A DNA stretch of 64,000 bases from Dicaeum eximium (taxonomy: Eukaryota > Chordata > Aves > Passeriformes > Dicaeidae): positions 6,777,639 through 6,841,638 of the forward strand of contig VWZP01010904.1 of assembly GCA_013396995.1 (NCBI GenBank), given 5' to 3'. Position 1 is the first letter of the stretch. Each line of letters opens with the position of its first letter. Below are positions 50,521 through 62,491 of this stretch, piece by piece. The translations under genes and the position numbers were made by a program. The notes below the pieces were generated by a model. That model did not search any database. It had not been told where the DNA came from and saw nothing but the letters and a program-made list of their open reading frames with translations.

Positions 50521-53500
50521 CTGTGGGGAAAACAGACTACTGATGAATCTTTATAATGCTTCTTGGTGGGCTACATAATGGATCAAAGCCTGCAGCATCA
50601 TGAAACATATATGCATTCTTTTCTATTTGAATCAAATCTCAGAATTTATAACTGTTATATTCTTTATGCTGAGAATGCATTAAAATCCTATTAATCTCAA
50701 GAAAAAGGCAAGACATTAATAATTATCATATCAACCTATTAACTATGATAGCTGCACAGTAATAAACAGAAGAATCTCAAACTTAAATCATCCATTGGGA
50801 AAAAAAAAAAAAATCCACACAGCACCACCTACGTACTAACTTCCGCAGTTTTGTTTACCTTAAAAATGTGCTCAGAAATACAGAACTCAATACATTCCTA
50901 CAAATTTATTTCATAATATAAAGTTTCTGCTGACAGCTTTCTTCTGATTCTCAGCATCAATTTTCTTTTTCTAATTTGCACCCCACTTTATGGGAATACA
51001 CCAAGCTGTGTATTTAGCTCTAAAATACTTGCAGAGCGTACCTGCCTTCAGTCATTGTTCAGCAAAGTTACTAAGTCTTCACCTGCCTATATCTGTCCTC
51101 ACAGGTACATATTCCTCATGATTCTACTGTAGCTTTTCGTCTTTTAACTCTTGGTAAATAAAAATAAATGGAGGCATATTAAACAACTGTAGTTCAGGCC
51201 TCAAAAAATGAAAGCCTCCCAAAGGTGTGAGTAATTCCTACCTTTTCATCAATTTAAAAGAAAAGAATTTGGCTAATAATATAAGAAGCTTTAGTATTTC
51301 TTATCATAACAATATATAATAAAAATAATTTGCTCTTGGGTTTTGAATTCAAGATTTCAGAGATACACAAGCTTTCTTGAAATCCAGAAACAAGCTTGTC
51401 TTTTGCTCCAATATCACTTTAGCATCATTCTTCTGATCTCCTGTCTACAGATACCCTTAGATTCCCCTTAATGCAATGCTGTAAAGATTTTTTCTACCTC
51501 ACTAAATTATAGGAAATTCAGTACTCAATTTATTAGCTTGCATTCTTTTTAACTTAATTTTAATTATTTAAGCCAATAGACCAATTTTTTCCAAATTATT
51601 TCTTTCTCCCAATAAATAATATCAGTATGTTTAAATCTGCTTTATATGTTTCTCATGAATGCTAGGCTTTGCTAAGTACATAGTGATTGTTTAAAAAAAT
51701 CAGAATTCACCTGTGGCTGGTATGAAATACTATGTCTTAACTGGAATACCATTTTTTTGTTTCTTTTTCTTTCTTTTTCTTTCTTGCATGATGAAAAAAC
51801 CTATTGTGAGAGAAGGATCAGGGAGGCCCGGCTTGGCTCTTAGACTTAAGAAGTGGGAAAAAAGAAATGCCAAGCTGGTATTAATAAAAATGCTTCCTAT
51901 TGGGAATGAATGGTACTGCCAGGAAAAAGAAAGAGGGTATTTTGCACTTTGTGTGAGAGAAACAAAGGAAAGAAAAACCAAACTGCTTCATTAAAGTTCT
52001 AACATACATACAATTAAAAAGTTTAAATTTAAAAAGTCCAGTGACACATATTCTTGCCTTCCTGTGAAAAGAGAACTATTTCCCACACGGCTGACTATCG
52101 AATACAATGTCATTGTGCCAAGAGTTAAAAGAGCATCAGTGTAAAAAGATGTCTCCAGATTCTGGAATTCAGAGTATCCAAAGTAAATATCCAGACAGAA
52201 CACTTATAACTGAAATCTGTCAGAAAAAGGAATGATTTCGACTTAAAATAATGATGACATGGCTGTGACATAGCTTTTGGATGGGTTTCTCATTACTACA
52301 GTTCTGATGGCCTAAAATAAACAGATAATATGCTGTACATCTCCATGAGGTACATCATGATCCTCTCGTTCAGAAACTGTAAATAAGAAATGCATTGATT
52401 TGAAAACACCTTTAGCCTACCGGAATCTTGTAGTTAAGGACTTGAGAGAACTTTCAAGCCAGGCATATTTTTATGGTGTTAGTGTAAGAGAGCATTCTTG
52501 CAGAAGATGGGCAAGGAAGGCTGATTCTAAGGAGGTAAACTAAATTTCAGATCACATTTATCTGCATTTGAAGAATATAAAATTTAGATGCAATTTTTTG
52601 GGAAAAAGGTGTAGCTAATTCTGCAAGCTTCTAAGTACAACAGCAGGATTTAAGCTGAAGTCCAAGCAGAGCTGTCTTCAAAGAGAAGTAAGTGGCATTA
52701 TTGGGACAGCAATTATATATCACTCCCTACTTCCTGAATCAAACTGCATTCAAACCAGTACCATATTTTGCTACTACTTTCCTTTATTAGTACTTATTTC
52801 ACAGTGGAGAAGCCTACACAGACAATATACTACAACTAACTGGGGTCTCTTGGAAACTAGCTATAGCATCTGTATTCTGCTAGCGAAGCCCCAAACTGTG
52901 GCATATTTTGCATATAAATCTTTATCATGGCAATTAATATTAGCATTTTAACAGCCACTATCATGAAGCATAATTTAGGGGGGTATTGTTATGTTGCTGT
53001 CATACTTACAGTTTGTGCCAAATTTAACATACAAGCAAGGCAAATAAAAATCACGTGTGCAGAAGAACATCAGTGATACCACTAAAGCTTTTTATTTGTC
53101 TGGTAATCCAACCACGTAAAGGTTTCCTTTAGACTTCAGTGAACTCAAATGAAAGGTTTCACTAAATGAATGACTGCTGTTAGTATGTGCAACCATTTGA
53201 TAAATTATTTCATTTACACTTTTGTTGTGATCCTCATTAAAGACAATACATGAGGCTTATGGCCCACAACAAGTATTTTTAATCACATATACAAATTTAG
53301 CACTTCTCTGTCTTTAACCTTTGATGGAGCTACTAAGTAAAGCACAGCTCCAACAAGTCTCTAGTTCTGCAGTTAGGCTGACTTAGAGGCTGACTGAGGC
53401 AACAAAGCCAGGGGCACATGATCTACTGAGTTTTCAGAAAGCACATTATTTTGAAGGTCCAACAGAATTTATAGAAGTGCATAAAGCAAATTGTTTTCGC

Positions 53501-55025
53501 CTTAAGCTACCTTTTAAAAAGCTAGTTTTCTTATGTAGTTTAATTATAGAAAAATGGGATACTTAAGACTTGCAGAAAGAGCACCGAGTAAGAATTGATA
53601 AAAAATAGCTTTTGTCTTTGATACTGCTATTTTACTCTGAACCACCAGGCATAACTGTTTCATTTACAGTTCTTAATTATGGAACAATGATAGTATAAAT
53701 CCAACTTTGTATTTAATTAAGATTAACCTCTCTCTACTCTAATTTACAAAAAAGACAACCTCCTATAACCCTAGAGCTCTACAAGATTAGTATTCTCCAG
53801 AAGACAAAATGCATTCATATTTATTTAACTTGGACATACAGCAAACTGACTGCCAAAGATTGAAGCTCTGGAAAACATCAGCTAGTCACACAATGTATCC
53901 TTATGCCCCAAGCCAAGGCAATGAAAGCCATGGATATGGGATGCAGAAGTAAGCTAGTATATAAACTTTACAGATATTTGTCTTCTTAAGATTTACTAAA
54001 GAACAATAGCCTCTCTTCATCAAGAGTAAGAGAATAGCCTTATCTCCTAATATTAGCCTATTCCTTAGCATGCAGTCACAAGTGAGTATTTAGCTGCCTC
54101 ATGTAAGGAGAAGAAGAAAAAAAAATCTGTTCTTCAGCACTAACATTTTAATGGGAAAAAAGGTATGAAAATACAGTAATTCTAACATTAACCAATCATA
54201 TCCCATCTTTCAGTTTCCCATATTTCAGTTCTTCCTCCCCCTACCCTTTCTTACACCACAGACAAAAGAAAAGACAAGAACAGACAAGATGGAAAGGAAA
54301 CAAGATGATAGAGAGGCCTCTGGGAAGGAAGAACTGAAGAGGATAAGAGTACAAAAGAAAAAAGCAGTGAAGTAGCAGAAGACAAAAAACACTGGTAGGC
54401 CAACATCTGAAATCAAATGTATGCACAAAAATAAAATTCAGGATTACCGTTCTGTTCATAAATTCTTGAGGATTCTTTCACATTGGTCGAAGGTGTATTA
54501 CAACAGAAGGAGCAACACTGAAGTTTTTCGTCCTAACAGTTGTCACTGGCCACAACAGTTGCAGGGGAAGAACTGTGGCATCAGTCTTTTAGGTCTTCAG
54601 TGAACTTGACCAGAGTGTACAAGGTGTCTGGCCATAGGATCAACCCAAACCCTCTGCACATGCAGTTTTTTCAAATAATTAACAACCAAAATCAGTCTGG
54701 CCCTGCTTCATGTAATGTTAATTGAACCATAAATGCTCCAAGTGAAGGATAAGCCCTTTACAAATGTGAGAATGGGAACAAAAATTCTTATTGATTCAAG
54801 GCTACGTATTTTATCAGTTCTGGTGGTCAAAGCTGATGTAGTAAATTCTGTCATGCCTGAAAAAAGTTTTGTGATAAGGGCAAATTTTTCATCATGTCTT
54901 GAAATACACAAAGTTTATAATTTTAGAGAAGCTCATAATTACCAAGAATTATGTATCAAAACTGCTTTCAACATATAATCAAAGGACTACATTATATAAT
55001 GACAAACTATTTAAAAAAATCTTAC
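50521..55025 (-). other. FMN1 intron between exons b and c
   Basis: 4505 bp. Only a short T/C-rich low-complexity tract (51749-51786) was recognised. The open frames at 51713-51994 (plus) and 54225-54459 (minus) show no family resemblance and lie in compositionally simple sequence. Confidence 0.85.
51749..51786. repeat. T/C-rich low-complexity tract
   Basis: TTTTTTTGTTTCTTTTTCTT followed by repeated TTTCTTTCTT units. Confidence 0.8.
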
Positions 55026-55114
55026 TGTTCTGGTTTATCCAGAAGCTTCAGTTCCTCCTCTTTTGAAGTCTGATAATATTGCTTGATTTTCTCCAGTTCA
55101 TCCTTTTGTGCTCT
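55026..55114 (-). CDS. FMN1: FMN1 exon b (FH2 domain)
   Basis: 89-nt exon with acceptor CACTCAG and donor GTAAGA. It starts in phase 0 with RAQKDELEKIKQYY and ends KLLDKPE plus two bases (CA), which the next exon completes to Gln. It is a charged helical segment. The choice of AG is fixed by phase: the preceding exon ends on a complete Asn codon, so translation must resume at AGA GCA CAA. Confidence 0.92.
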
Positions 55115-57228
55115 CTGAGTGAATTAATATAAACTAATTAGTTACTAATTAATAGGAAATTGATAAATTACCACTTCACCTGTTTGCCTGCAAGCAGCAA
55201 GTATGGTTTTTTTCACTGAGAAACATTTAGACTATGCAAAAGAGTGATGCTTAAAGATTTATGATAAATTCCTCCAGTGCCTTATATGCCATTTACCACA
55301 CAGGACCATCTCTAAAAGCCACACCATGTTCCCAGGAGTGTCCAAATACTTATCAAACTCTGTCAGGCTGATTCTGTGACCACTTCTCTGGGGAACTCTG
55401 TTCCAGTGTTTGGGCACCCTTTTGGTGAAAAACCTTTGCCTAATATCCAACCTAAATGTCCCCTGACATGACTTCAGGCCATTCCCCCAGGTCCTATCAT
55501 TGTCACAACAAAGAGAAGATCTTCCCGGCTTCCCCTTGTGAAGAAGCTGCAGGCAGCTTATGAGGTCTTCCTGCAGTCTCCTCCAGGCTGACAGGCCAAG
55601 TGACCTCAGATGCTCCTTTTATGTCTTCCCCATCTTTGTTGCCCTCCTTTGGATGCCCTCTAACACTTTATATCTTTGTTATACTGTGGCTCTCACAACT
55701 GCCCCCAGCACACAAGGTGAGCCCTTCCCAGCTCAGAGCAGAGGGGACAATCCCCTCCCTTGCCCAGCTGGCCATGCTGTGCCTGATGAACCCCAGGACA
55801 CAGGTGGCCCTCCTGGCTGCCAGGGCACCGCTGACTCATGTTTGGCTTGCCACTGACCAGGACCCCCAGGTCCCTTTCCATAGAGCTTCTCTCCAGTGTT
55901 TTACTCCCCAGAGTTGCCCCATCCCGGGTGCAGAATCTGTCACCTGTTTTTTTTTAAACTTCATGCAGTTAGTGACTGCACAACCCTCTGATCTGTCAAG
56001 GCTTCTCTGCCTTCAAGGGAGTCAACGGCTCCTCTCAATTTAGGATCATCATCAAACTTACCTAATACACATTCTAGTCTTGTGTCCAAGTTGCTAATGA
56101 AGATGTTGAAGAGAAAGGGCTTAGGATAAAGCCCTGCAGAATGCCACTAGTGACAGGTCACCAGTCTGATGTCACCCCATTCACTATAACTCTTTACACC
56201 TAAACCATGAGACACTTGCTCACCCATCACATGATGTGTTTATCCAACTGTGTGCTGGACATTTTATCCAACAGGATACTGTGGGAGATAGCATCAACAT
56301 CTTTAATGAAATCCAAAAAGATTACATCAACTGGCTTCCTTTGGTCATAGAATCACCAAATATGTTGAGTTGAAAGGGACCCATCAGAATCATTGAGTAC
56401 AACCCCTGGCCCTGCACAGGACACCCCAAGAATCTCACCACTGTCCAAACACTTCCAGTTGACTAGGACCTCTCCAGATTCCCAAGAGCATTCAAAAATC
56501 ATCAAGAAAAGGCCTCATAATGACATCACCTAGCTCTTTGAATATACTGGGATGAATTCCATCAGGCCCCATAGACATACTGGGATCCAGCTGGAGCAGC
56601 ACACCCCACACAAGTTCAGAGTTGACTGGGAGTTGGTCAATCTCACAGTCATGCTCATCCAGTTCAGAGCACTGAAACACTTCAGCCCATCATCAGTGTT
56701 GACGACAGAGGCAAAGAAAGCATTAGATATCTCTTTGTCTATGTCCCTATTTGTGAAGTGGCCATCCTTATCATGTAACCAGCTGATTTTTTTTTATACT
56801 GCCTTTTGCCTTGACATTGACAATGCCTTGCCTGCCACTGACATATATAAAAAACCTCTTTATTGTCCCCCACTGGTCCAACTGAGTTTTAGCTGCACAA
56901 ATTTTCTCCCTAGAGTGGCAAGCAGTATCTCTGTATTCCTCCCACATCAGCTGACCTTGCTTTCACTGGGCATACACATTCTTTTTTTGCCTTGGCTCCA
57001 AAAGAAGATCCCAGCTCAGACAAGCTAATCTTCTGCTCCATCTGCTTAAATTCCTACATTTAGGAATTACCTGCTCCTGTGCCCTTCATAACGTGGTACT
57101 TGAAAAATAACCTGAACTGATGGACCCCAGAACCTTCATAAGCATTTTCTCAGGGGACCTTACACACTAGTTCACTGAGCAGCCTGAAGTCCGTATCCAA
57201 AATACATTTTTACCCCACTTTTACTTAC
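55115..57228 (-). other. FMN1 intron between exons a and b, largely CR1
   Basis: 2114 bp, of which about 1.9 kb is a mosaic CR1 LINE in the same orientation as the gene. Only roughly 150 bp near exon b and about 35 bp near exon a look like original intron. Confidence 0.85.
55270..57195 (-). mobile_element. Mosaic CR1 LINE with reverse-transcriptase remnants
   Basis: Long CR1 on the minus strand. 55270-56345 carries the ORF2 C-terminus (a minus-strand frame reads DIRQRFFTKRVPKHWNRVPQ) up to the RT segment KPVDVIFLDFIKDVDAISHS, which is RT motif A with its aspartate. At about 56346-56470 a second CR1 3' end intrudes (TCATAGAATCACCAAATATG...). From 56471 the sequence returns to an earlier RT part, SMGPDGIHPSIFKELGDVI, and continues through upstream ORF2 sequence to about 57195. 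Stops and frameshifts abound, so it is inactive. Long plus-strand open frames here (55600-56043, 56552-57028) are antisense shadows. Confidence 0.9.
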
Positions 57229-57290
57229 ATTTTCAAATAGGGCTTCCAGTGTCTCCAGATCTACTACAGAGTCATCAACACACAATATAG
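57229..57290 (-). CDS. FMN1: FMN1 exon a (FH2 domain, first exon in window)
   Basis: 62-nt exon. The acceptor reads TTCTATACAG and the donor GTAAGT. It enters with two bases completing an Ala codon and then encodes ILCVDDSVVDLETLEALFEN. The DDSVVDLETL core is the FH2 helix that follows the 'knob' and leads to the region contacting actin. The exon ends in phase 0. A CR1 LINE remnant ends about 35 nt downstream of its donor. The exon before it in the mRNA (the KIIKLLDGKR-type segment of formin-1) was not found between 57291 and 64000. Confidence 0.9.
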
Positions 57291-60162
57291 CTGTATAGAA
57301 TACAAACACAAATTAGAGACTGGAAAACACAAATTAAGACTTCAATTCTTTTTCCTGCAAAATATACCAAAGGGTTCTAACTTAGATACAGGACATCTAT
57401 GTTTCCAGTTAATACTTTTTTACTTTCAGCATTTTATTTTTGTTCTGATGTCAAATCACAGCACTCCTGCAAGAACATTCTATAAACTCTGTCTCAGGAG
57501 AACAGAGTTCTACTTTTTCCCTCCAATATAATCAGCAGTCAAAGATGTGACCAGTCAAGTAGCCAGTCGATTGTGTAGCTGGCCAGGCAGGCGAACATGA
57601 GAACAACTGAGACCAGACAACCAACAGCACGGACTTCATGTTAGCTTAGAAGGCTGGATAGGAAGGAATTGGGAGTGAGGGTATTTAAGTCTCCCTGTGT
57701 GCATGGGAGATCAGCTAGATACACTTGTCTAGGAGCTAGCAATCTTGATAAGTAGACAAGTAGACAAACTTTCAAAGTTTGCAGGTTATAAATTTGCAAG
57801 TAGAAAAGATTGTGCTACAGTTTTTAAGTTATCTTCAATAAGTTCACATTTAAGTTAGGTTTATCCAATAGAAAGCTATCCACATGACAATTTACAGATA
57901 AATCCTTTTCAACACCACACAGACACACATGAAGTGTACTCTTCAGTGATTAATTGTGCTTCATTACTAAAAATGAGAAGTCTCAAAATGTTTCCTATCT
58001 TAGTTCCAAGTATTACTGTGTTTGGAATATACAGCATAGGTGCTTTCAACATTTGCAAATCCCATTACAATTTAGGCAATGTATTGGAACTCTTACAAAA
58101 ACTAAATGGGATTGCTTCATGGTGCTTTCTAACACACTCTAATGTTAAATTAGGGTTAGTCAGTAAGCTGAGAGATGCACAGTGGAATGGAAGTAACTCT
58201 GGATGTTTAACTTCACTGAAACCAGCTTTTCTTCAAGATTCATAAGGGGGACTAGGCACAATTTTTGAACTCATGACTTATGCTTATGTATTACTGAGAA
58301 CATCCATCCCAAAAGAATCAAGCACATAACCAGTGAAATGTCATTAGCTACTATCTGATAACTTAATTCAACTGTATTATTTCCTCAAATGATCCTTGTC
58401 TGCTTATGAATTCTTTAGAGGATTTTAAAAGCTCTTGCTGCATTTGCAATCCATGCTTGAAAGGGGCAAGGCACACATCTTTAAATAATTATTTAAAAGT
58501 AATAAGCTTTCGCCTGCTCTACCACCTACCCCATGATTTTACATTGTGAAATTAACCAGCAGGCTAGTAAATTTTCTCTGTAGCAGGCTAATTAATTTTA
58601 TTAAAAGGTCCAGTGACATTTAGAATGCTTTAAAATTCTGCCTGTCAATTATGATTCCATCGTTGACATTACACCTAGGTTAGAAGTAAAGAATTACACA
58701 GAAGACAGTATCAATGAAAAAAGCAGTATTTCCAACTATTTTTGTCTTACTGGAATGATTCAAAACCCTCAAGACTGTAACCAAATGTAACACTTGAACC
58801 ACTGAGATTGACAAAAATCTTTGTTTAATGAAAAATCCTTAGTGTTTGAGTTTATGAGATTCTCTCTTATCTCCTGCAAGACAGTTCCAAGAGTTACACT
58901 ATCTTCTGTATCATCCAATAAAATTTCCAGTAAGAATGGAAAATCTCTTGGAAAATTGGTTTCACAGTCCAATATATTTAAATCTTAAGATTAACAATAT
59001 GCATATTGAGTTCAGAACTTCCCCTTGTGGTTTAACTTTTATCCTATTTTAGCATATTCTGAAATCTGCTATCAATGAAAAATTTACTTGTCCAGAGATA
59101 CCTAGAAAAAGTAACTTACTGGAGGCAATTTAAACTTGTACTAGAAATGCAAAGCATGTAATTGATTAATAAGTCAAATTTTCATGCACAGATCTATTAT
59201 GATGACAGGAAGTAGTTTCATAAAAACCCACTTTAATAACAGTATCAAGTGTTACACACCTAGCTAAATATTTTAGCCAGATATTTGTGCAAATACATTC
59301 ACAGTATTTTGTGTAAATTAGCTTGAATTGGGGCAGCTTAAAAAACCCATTGCACTGGATAAAGAAAGTAATTATTTTGATTTTCACCTAAAGTAACAAA
59401 AGCCTTTTAATTTTTCTATTAAAAACGAAATCCACTTTTAATCATATATATATTAACATCATCAAAATTAATACAAACATTGGTATGTTTTTCAAAATGC
59501 TCTTCCTGATACAGTGAATTTAACCATGATACTTTACTGCATTAAACCTCATTATAACTGGCTTATGTAAGTGTAAGTAATATAGGTAAAGTATCATAAA
59601 TCCACAAAAGAGGCTCCAAAACAATTAATAGCTATTACAATATTAATCATCATCGGTGGTTTTTACTTTCATCTTGCTTTCTAGTTAGCTGTCTTCCTTA
59701 CACTGTCATAGAATATTTCACCTACACCTCACAATATGTCAAAAGGAAGTAGACTCATGCTGTGAAAAGCTGGTAATTTTATTGGGTTCCTCTACCTTTA
59801 AAAAATCTGTTACTTGGCCAAGTCTGGTTTCTGAGATCCTTTTTTGCAGGGAAATTGAGGCAAACATTTTTATGTTGCCTATGGTGTCTGCTCACAAGAA
59901 GAAGAATTTATATACACAAGGATCATTAGTGCAGGGTTGCACCCATTAGGATATAATAACCGTCAGCTAGGACAAAAAACAGATCAGCATCATGCATTCA
60001 AACTAACAGGCACACATAAAAATACTTGCCAGCTACATTTCACATACTAAGGGCACTGCCTTGAATATAAACTTATACCAAAGGTTTTTAACATAGTAAC
60101 TTGTAAAAAATGAATCTAACAGATTCCCTGCTGCACAGATTTTTCACGTATTCTGAACAATT

Positions 60163-60196
60163 AAAAAAAGCTGAGAATAAAAAAAAAGCTGAGAAT
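60163..60196. repeat. Two-copy tandem repeat AAAAAAAGCTGAGAAT
   Basis: A 16-bp unit occurs twice, separated by two extra A residues. Confidence 0.85.
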
Positions 60197-61732
60197 TTCA
60201 AGCATACTGTGTGCAGTCTACATATAACTTTAGAACTTAAGAGTTTAATATGAAAAATATACTTACCTCGTCTAAACAAGCTTACATACCAACAGTCTTA
60301 AGGCTGAATCTGATATACAGCCCCACTACACATTTTGGCTAAATCAGGATTTAAGTCCTGCTGACAAAGCTTACACATACTCACCAGTATCAAACCATTT
60401 AATATGACAATTAGACTATGAAATATGAAGAAATCACCTTAACTCCTCCCAAATGATAAAACTAAAGTATGTTATTTAATAAAAGGAGCTTGCCAAAGCT
60501 CCATTTATTTGACCTGGAAGTACTTAGTTGTTTTATGTACTGCATTCTGTTGAGCACGGCTTGATTTCATGGGAACATGCAGCCCATCACTGGGAAATTT
60601 AAATAAAATTGTGACTGACCTAGTCAATTAGACAATGACTGTTAAATACTTGGCAAAACTGCCTGTAATATCCAAATCCCTCATGTTTACTTCTGACAAA
60701 TTGATATCTTATCAACTTATTTAAATGTTTTCTCCAGTATTAACTGCCATGCAACACAAAAAAAATACACAATAAAGAAGCACCATGGACACAATGGAGG
60801 TTTAGAAGACTAAGAAAGCTCGAATCCTGCAAGAAGTACCGAACAAAAGGTTCTGGCACTAACATTAACCTACCCATATACTGGATGTCCAAAACAGATT
60901 CATAAAAATGTATGTTGCGAATTTTCCCAAAAAAGAGAAAAACATTTAATTTTAAATAAAATCATTTCCCAATTTCTGAGATGGGTATGCAGCTATCTTT
61001 ATACTTCATGCATAGTATACAGAATATATAGAATACTTACCTGTAATATTTTGGGTACATGGGAAAGTCACACAACTTTGGAACAACAGTTTAGATGTGC
61101 CATAAGGCATAATTTGCACTAAGACAATGCAAACCTATTTATATACCTTCTATGGACTCTTAGAGCAATCCCAGGATGATTAGAAATATAATACTGAATC
61201 AGAATGGTTATTAGACTGATCATCAGTCTGGCTGGGTTAATCTACAGTTCACACCCTTCCAATTTTTCACTCCCATGTGCTGACAAGGAAAGGGTAGTCA
61301 CAAAGTTGAAGGAATCCAGTCAGACGCTTCACTTTTAGATTAGAAATAAGCTCTATGCTAAGGATTAATGTTAAGTTCTCCCCTTTTTCACACAGGCTAT
61401 ATTCTGTCAGCACTGTAGTGCTACAGCACAGCTACTATGGCTTTGGTAAATGTAGCAGCAAAGCCCACAGCTGTTCTGCAGGGAGTCATACTGCACTTCA
61501 CTACCACAAGGAGTACAATAAGCTATTAACTGTGCATCTCATCTACCATGTCCCAAGGACTTAGTCCCATGGAACATATACCTGCATGTATGCCAGCAGA
61601 CCATCTAGTTAGTGTGCTCTGACAGCAATCAGGGATGTTTGACAGTGAAATATTTCCCAATGTACAGAAGCAGCACTTCTGGTGCCCTACAATTTTAGTG
61701 GCAAAATGCAGGTACTATGAAGGCAGGGAGGG

Positions 61733-61885
61733 NAATGGCACCGAGTGCCACAGCCAGTCTTTTCTTTAAATACCTCCAGAGACAGTGACTCTGCCACCTC
61801 CCTGGAGAGTCCCTTCCAATGGCTAATTACCCTTTCTGTGTAGAAATTCTTCCTAATGTCCAACCTAAATCTCCCATGGTGCATT
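61733..61885 (-). mobile_element. CR1 LINE fragment (ORF2 C-terminus)
   Basis: About 150 bp. The minus-strand translation reads GRFRLDIRKNFYTERVISHW and then SREVAESLSLEVFKEK, the standard C-terminal end of CR1 ORF2. The downstream sequence GCACCGAGTGCCAC also fits CR1. An N at 61733 marks the low-coordinate edge. Confidence 0.88.
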
Positions 61886-62491
61886 TAGACATTTCTGGCT
61901 GAAAATGGCATATGTCTATCAGCTGTAAGTCAAAAGAAACCACAGCATATGGTGAATTTTTATTCTGTGTTGCCATACAGGGTCTACTACCTGGAAAATG
62001 GGTAAGAACAGAACAAACTAAAATTTCTGTAGCTTTCCACAGAAGCATTAATTTCACAGCCTAAGCATACATATTATTCCAACTGGTTTCACGAAACTAA
62101 TAATCCTGAGAATAAACTGAACAACATTGTTTTATTTGGAACTGCAAAAGAGTTAAATGAGAAACAGTTACCTTCTAATTCAAAAGATAAAATCTTATTT
62201 CCAATTGAAAAAGGAACTTGACTGTGAGGCACTGATGTAATTCTCATTCAAGGAGCAAAGCACTGAATAATCATGTTTTAATAAGCAGACCTGCACCATC
62301 TATTGGTCTGTCACTTCTGTAAATACCAAAGAGGCTGAACTTAGTTTGTATACGATATTGTGAAATAAGGCATAGTTAGTCCAGAGAAGAGGTTTAATAC
62401 AGGGAGTGGGCCAGTCTTAACTGGTATCATTAAATAAAGCAGCTTAACTATTTCAAACACAAACTACAGCTTCATCACTGTACCTATATCT

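Larger units (their letters stand above)
6841..57290 (-). other. FMN1: FMN1 (formin-1) gene, partial: nine FH2-domain exons
   Basis: Formin-1 is a cytoplasmic actin-assembly factor; its FH2 domain dimerises around the barbed end of actin filaments, nucleates them and moves with the growing end. Nine minus-strand exons give 904 nt and 300 complete codons of open frame. Each has AG acceptor and GT donor, and every junction phase matches its neighbour, so no exon is missing between the first and last seen. The product covers the second half of FH2 and the start of the C-terminal tail. The segment FGNYMNGGNRTRGQADGFG is the most conserved FH2 motif. The stretches EPQDFFQASQVKFEDLIK and WYEFCSDFKTIWKRES fit formin-1 better than formin-2, DIAPH, DAAM or FMNL members as I remember them. 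Missing are the N-terminus, the proline-rich FH1, the first part of FH2 and the extreme C-terminus. The introns are long, two exceeding 12 kb. Identification as FMN1 is firm; FMN2 is the only close alternative. Confidence 0.93.

Noticed and set aside
54225..54459. Minus-strand open frames with hydrophobic, Cys/Phe-rich translation
   Set aside because: Low-complexity purine-rich sequence on the plus strand produces them; no splice context or family, and they lie within an intron whose flanking exons join in frame.
55600..56043. 147-codon open frame on the plus strand, one of the longest in the window
   Set aside because: It runs antisense through the CR1 LINE at 55270-57195 and has no homology of its own; the minus strand carries the recognisable CR1 ORF2.
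56552..57028. 158-codon open frame on the plus strand
   Set aside because: Antisense shadow of the CR1 reverse-transcriptase region; the minus strand shows MGPDGIHPSIFKELGDVI.
58769..58972. 67-codon minus-strand open frame, acidic, considered as the missing upstream FMN1 exon
   Set aside because: The residues do not resemble the formin-1 segment expected before exon a, and there is no donor in the required phase.
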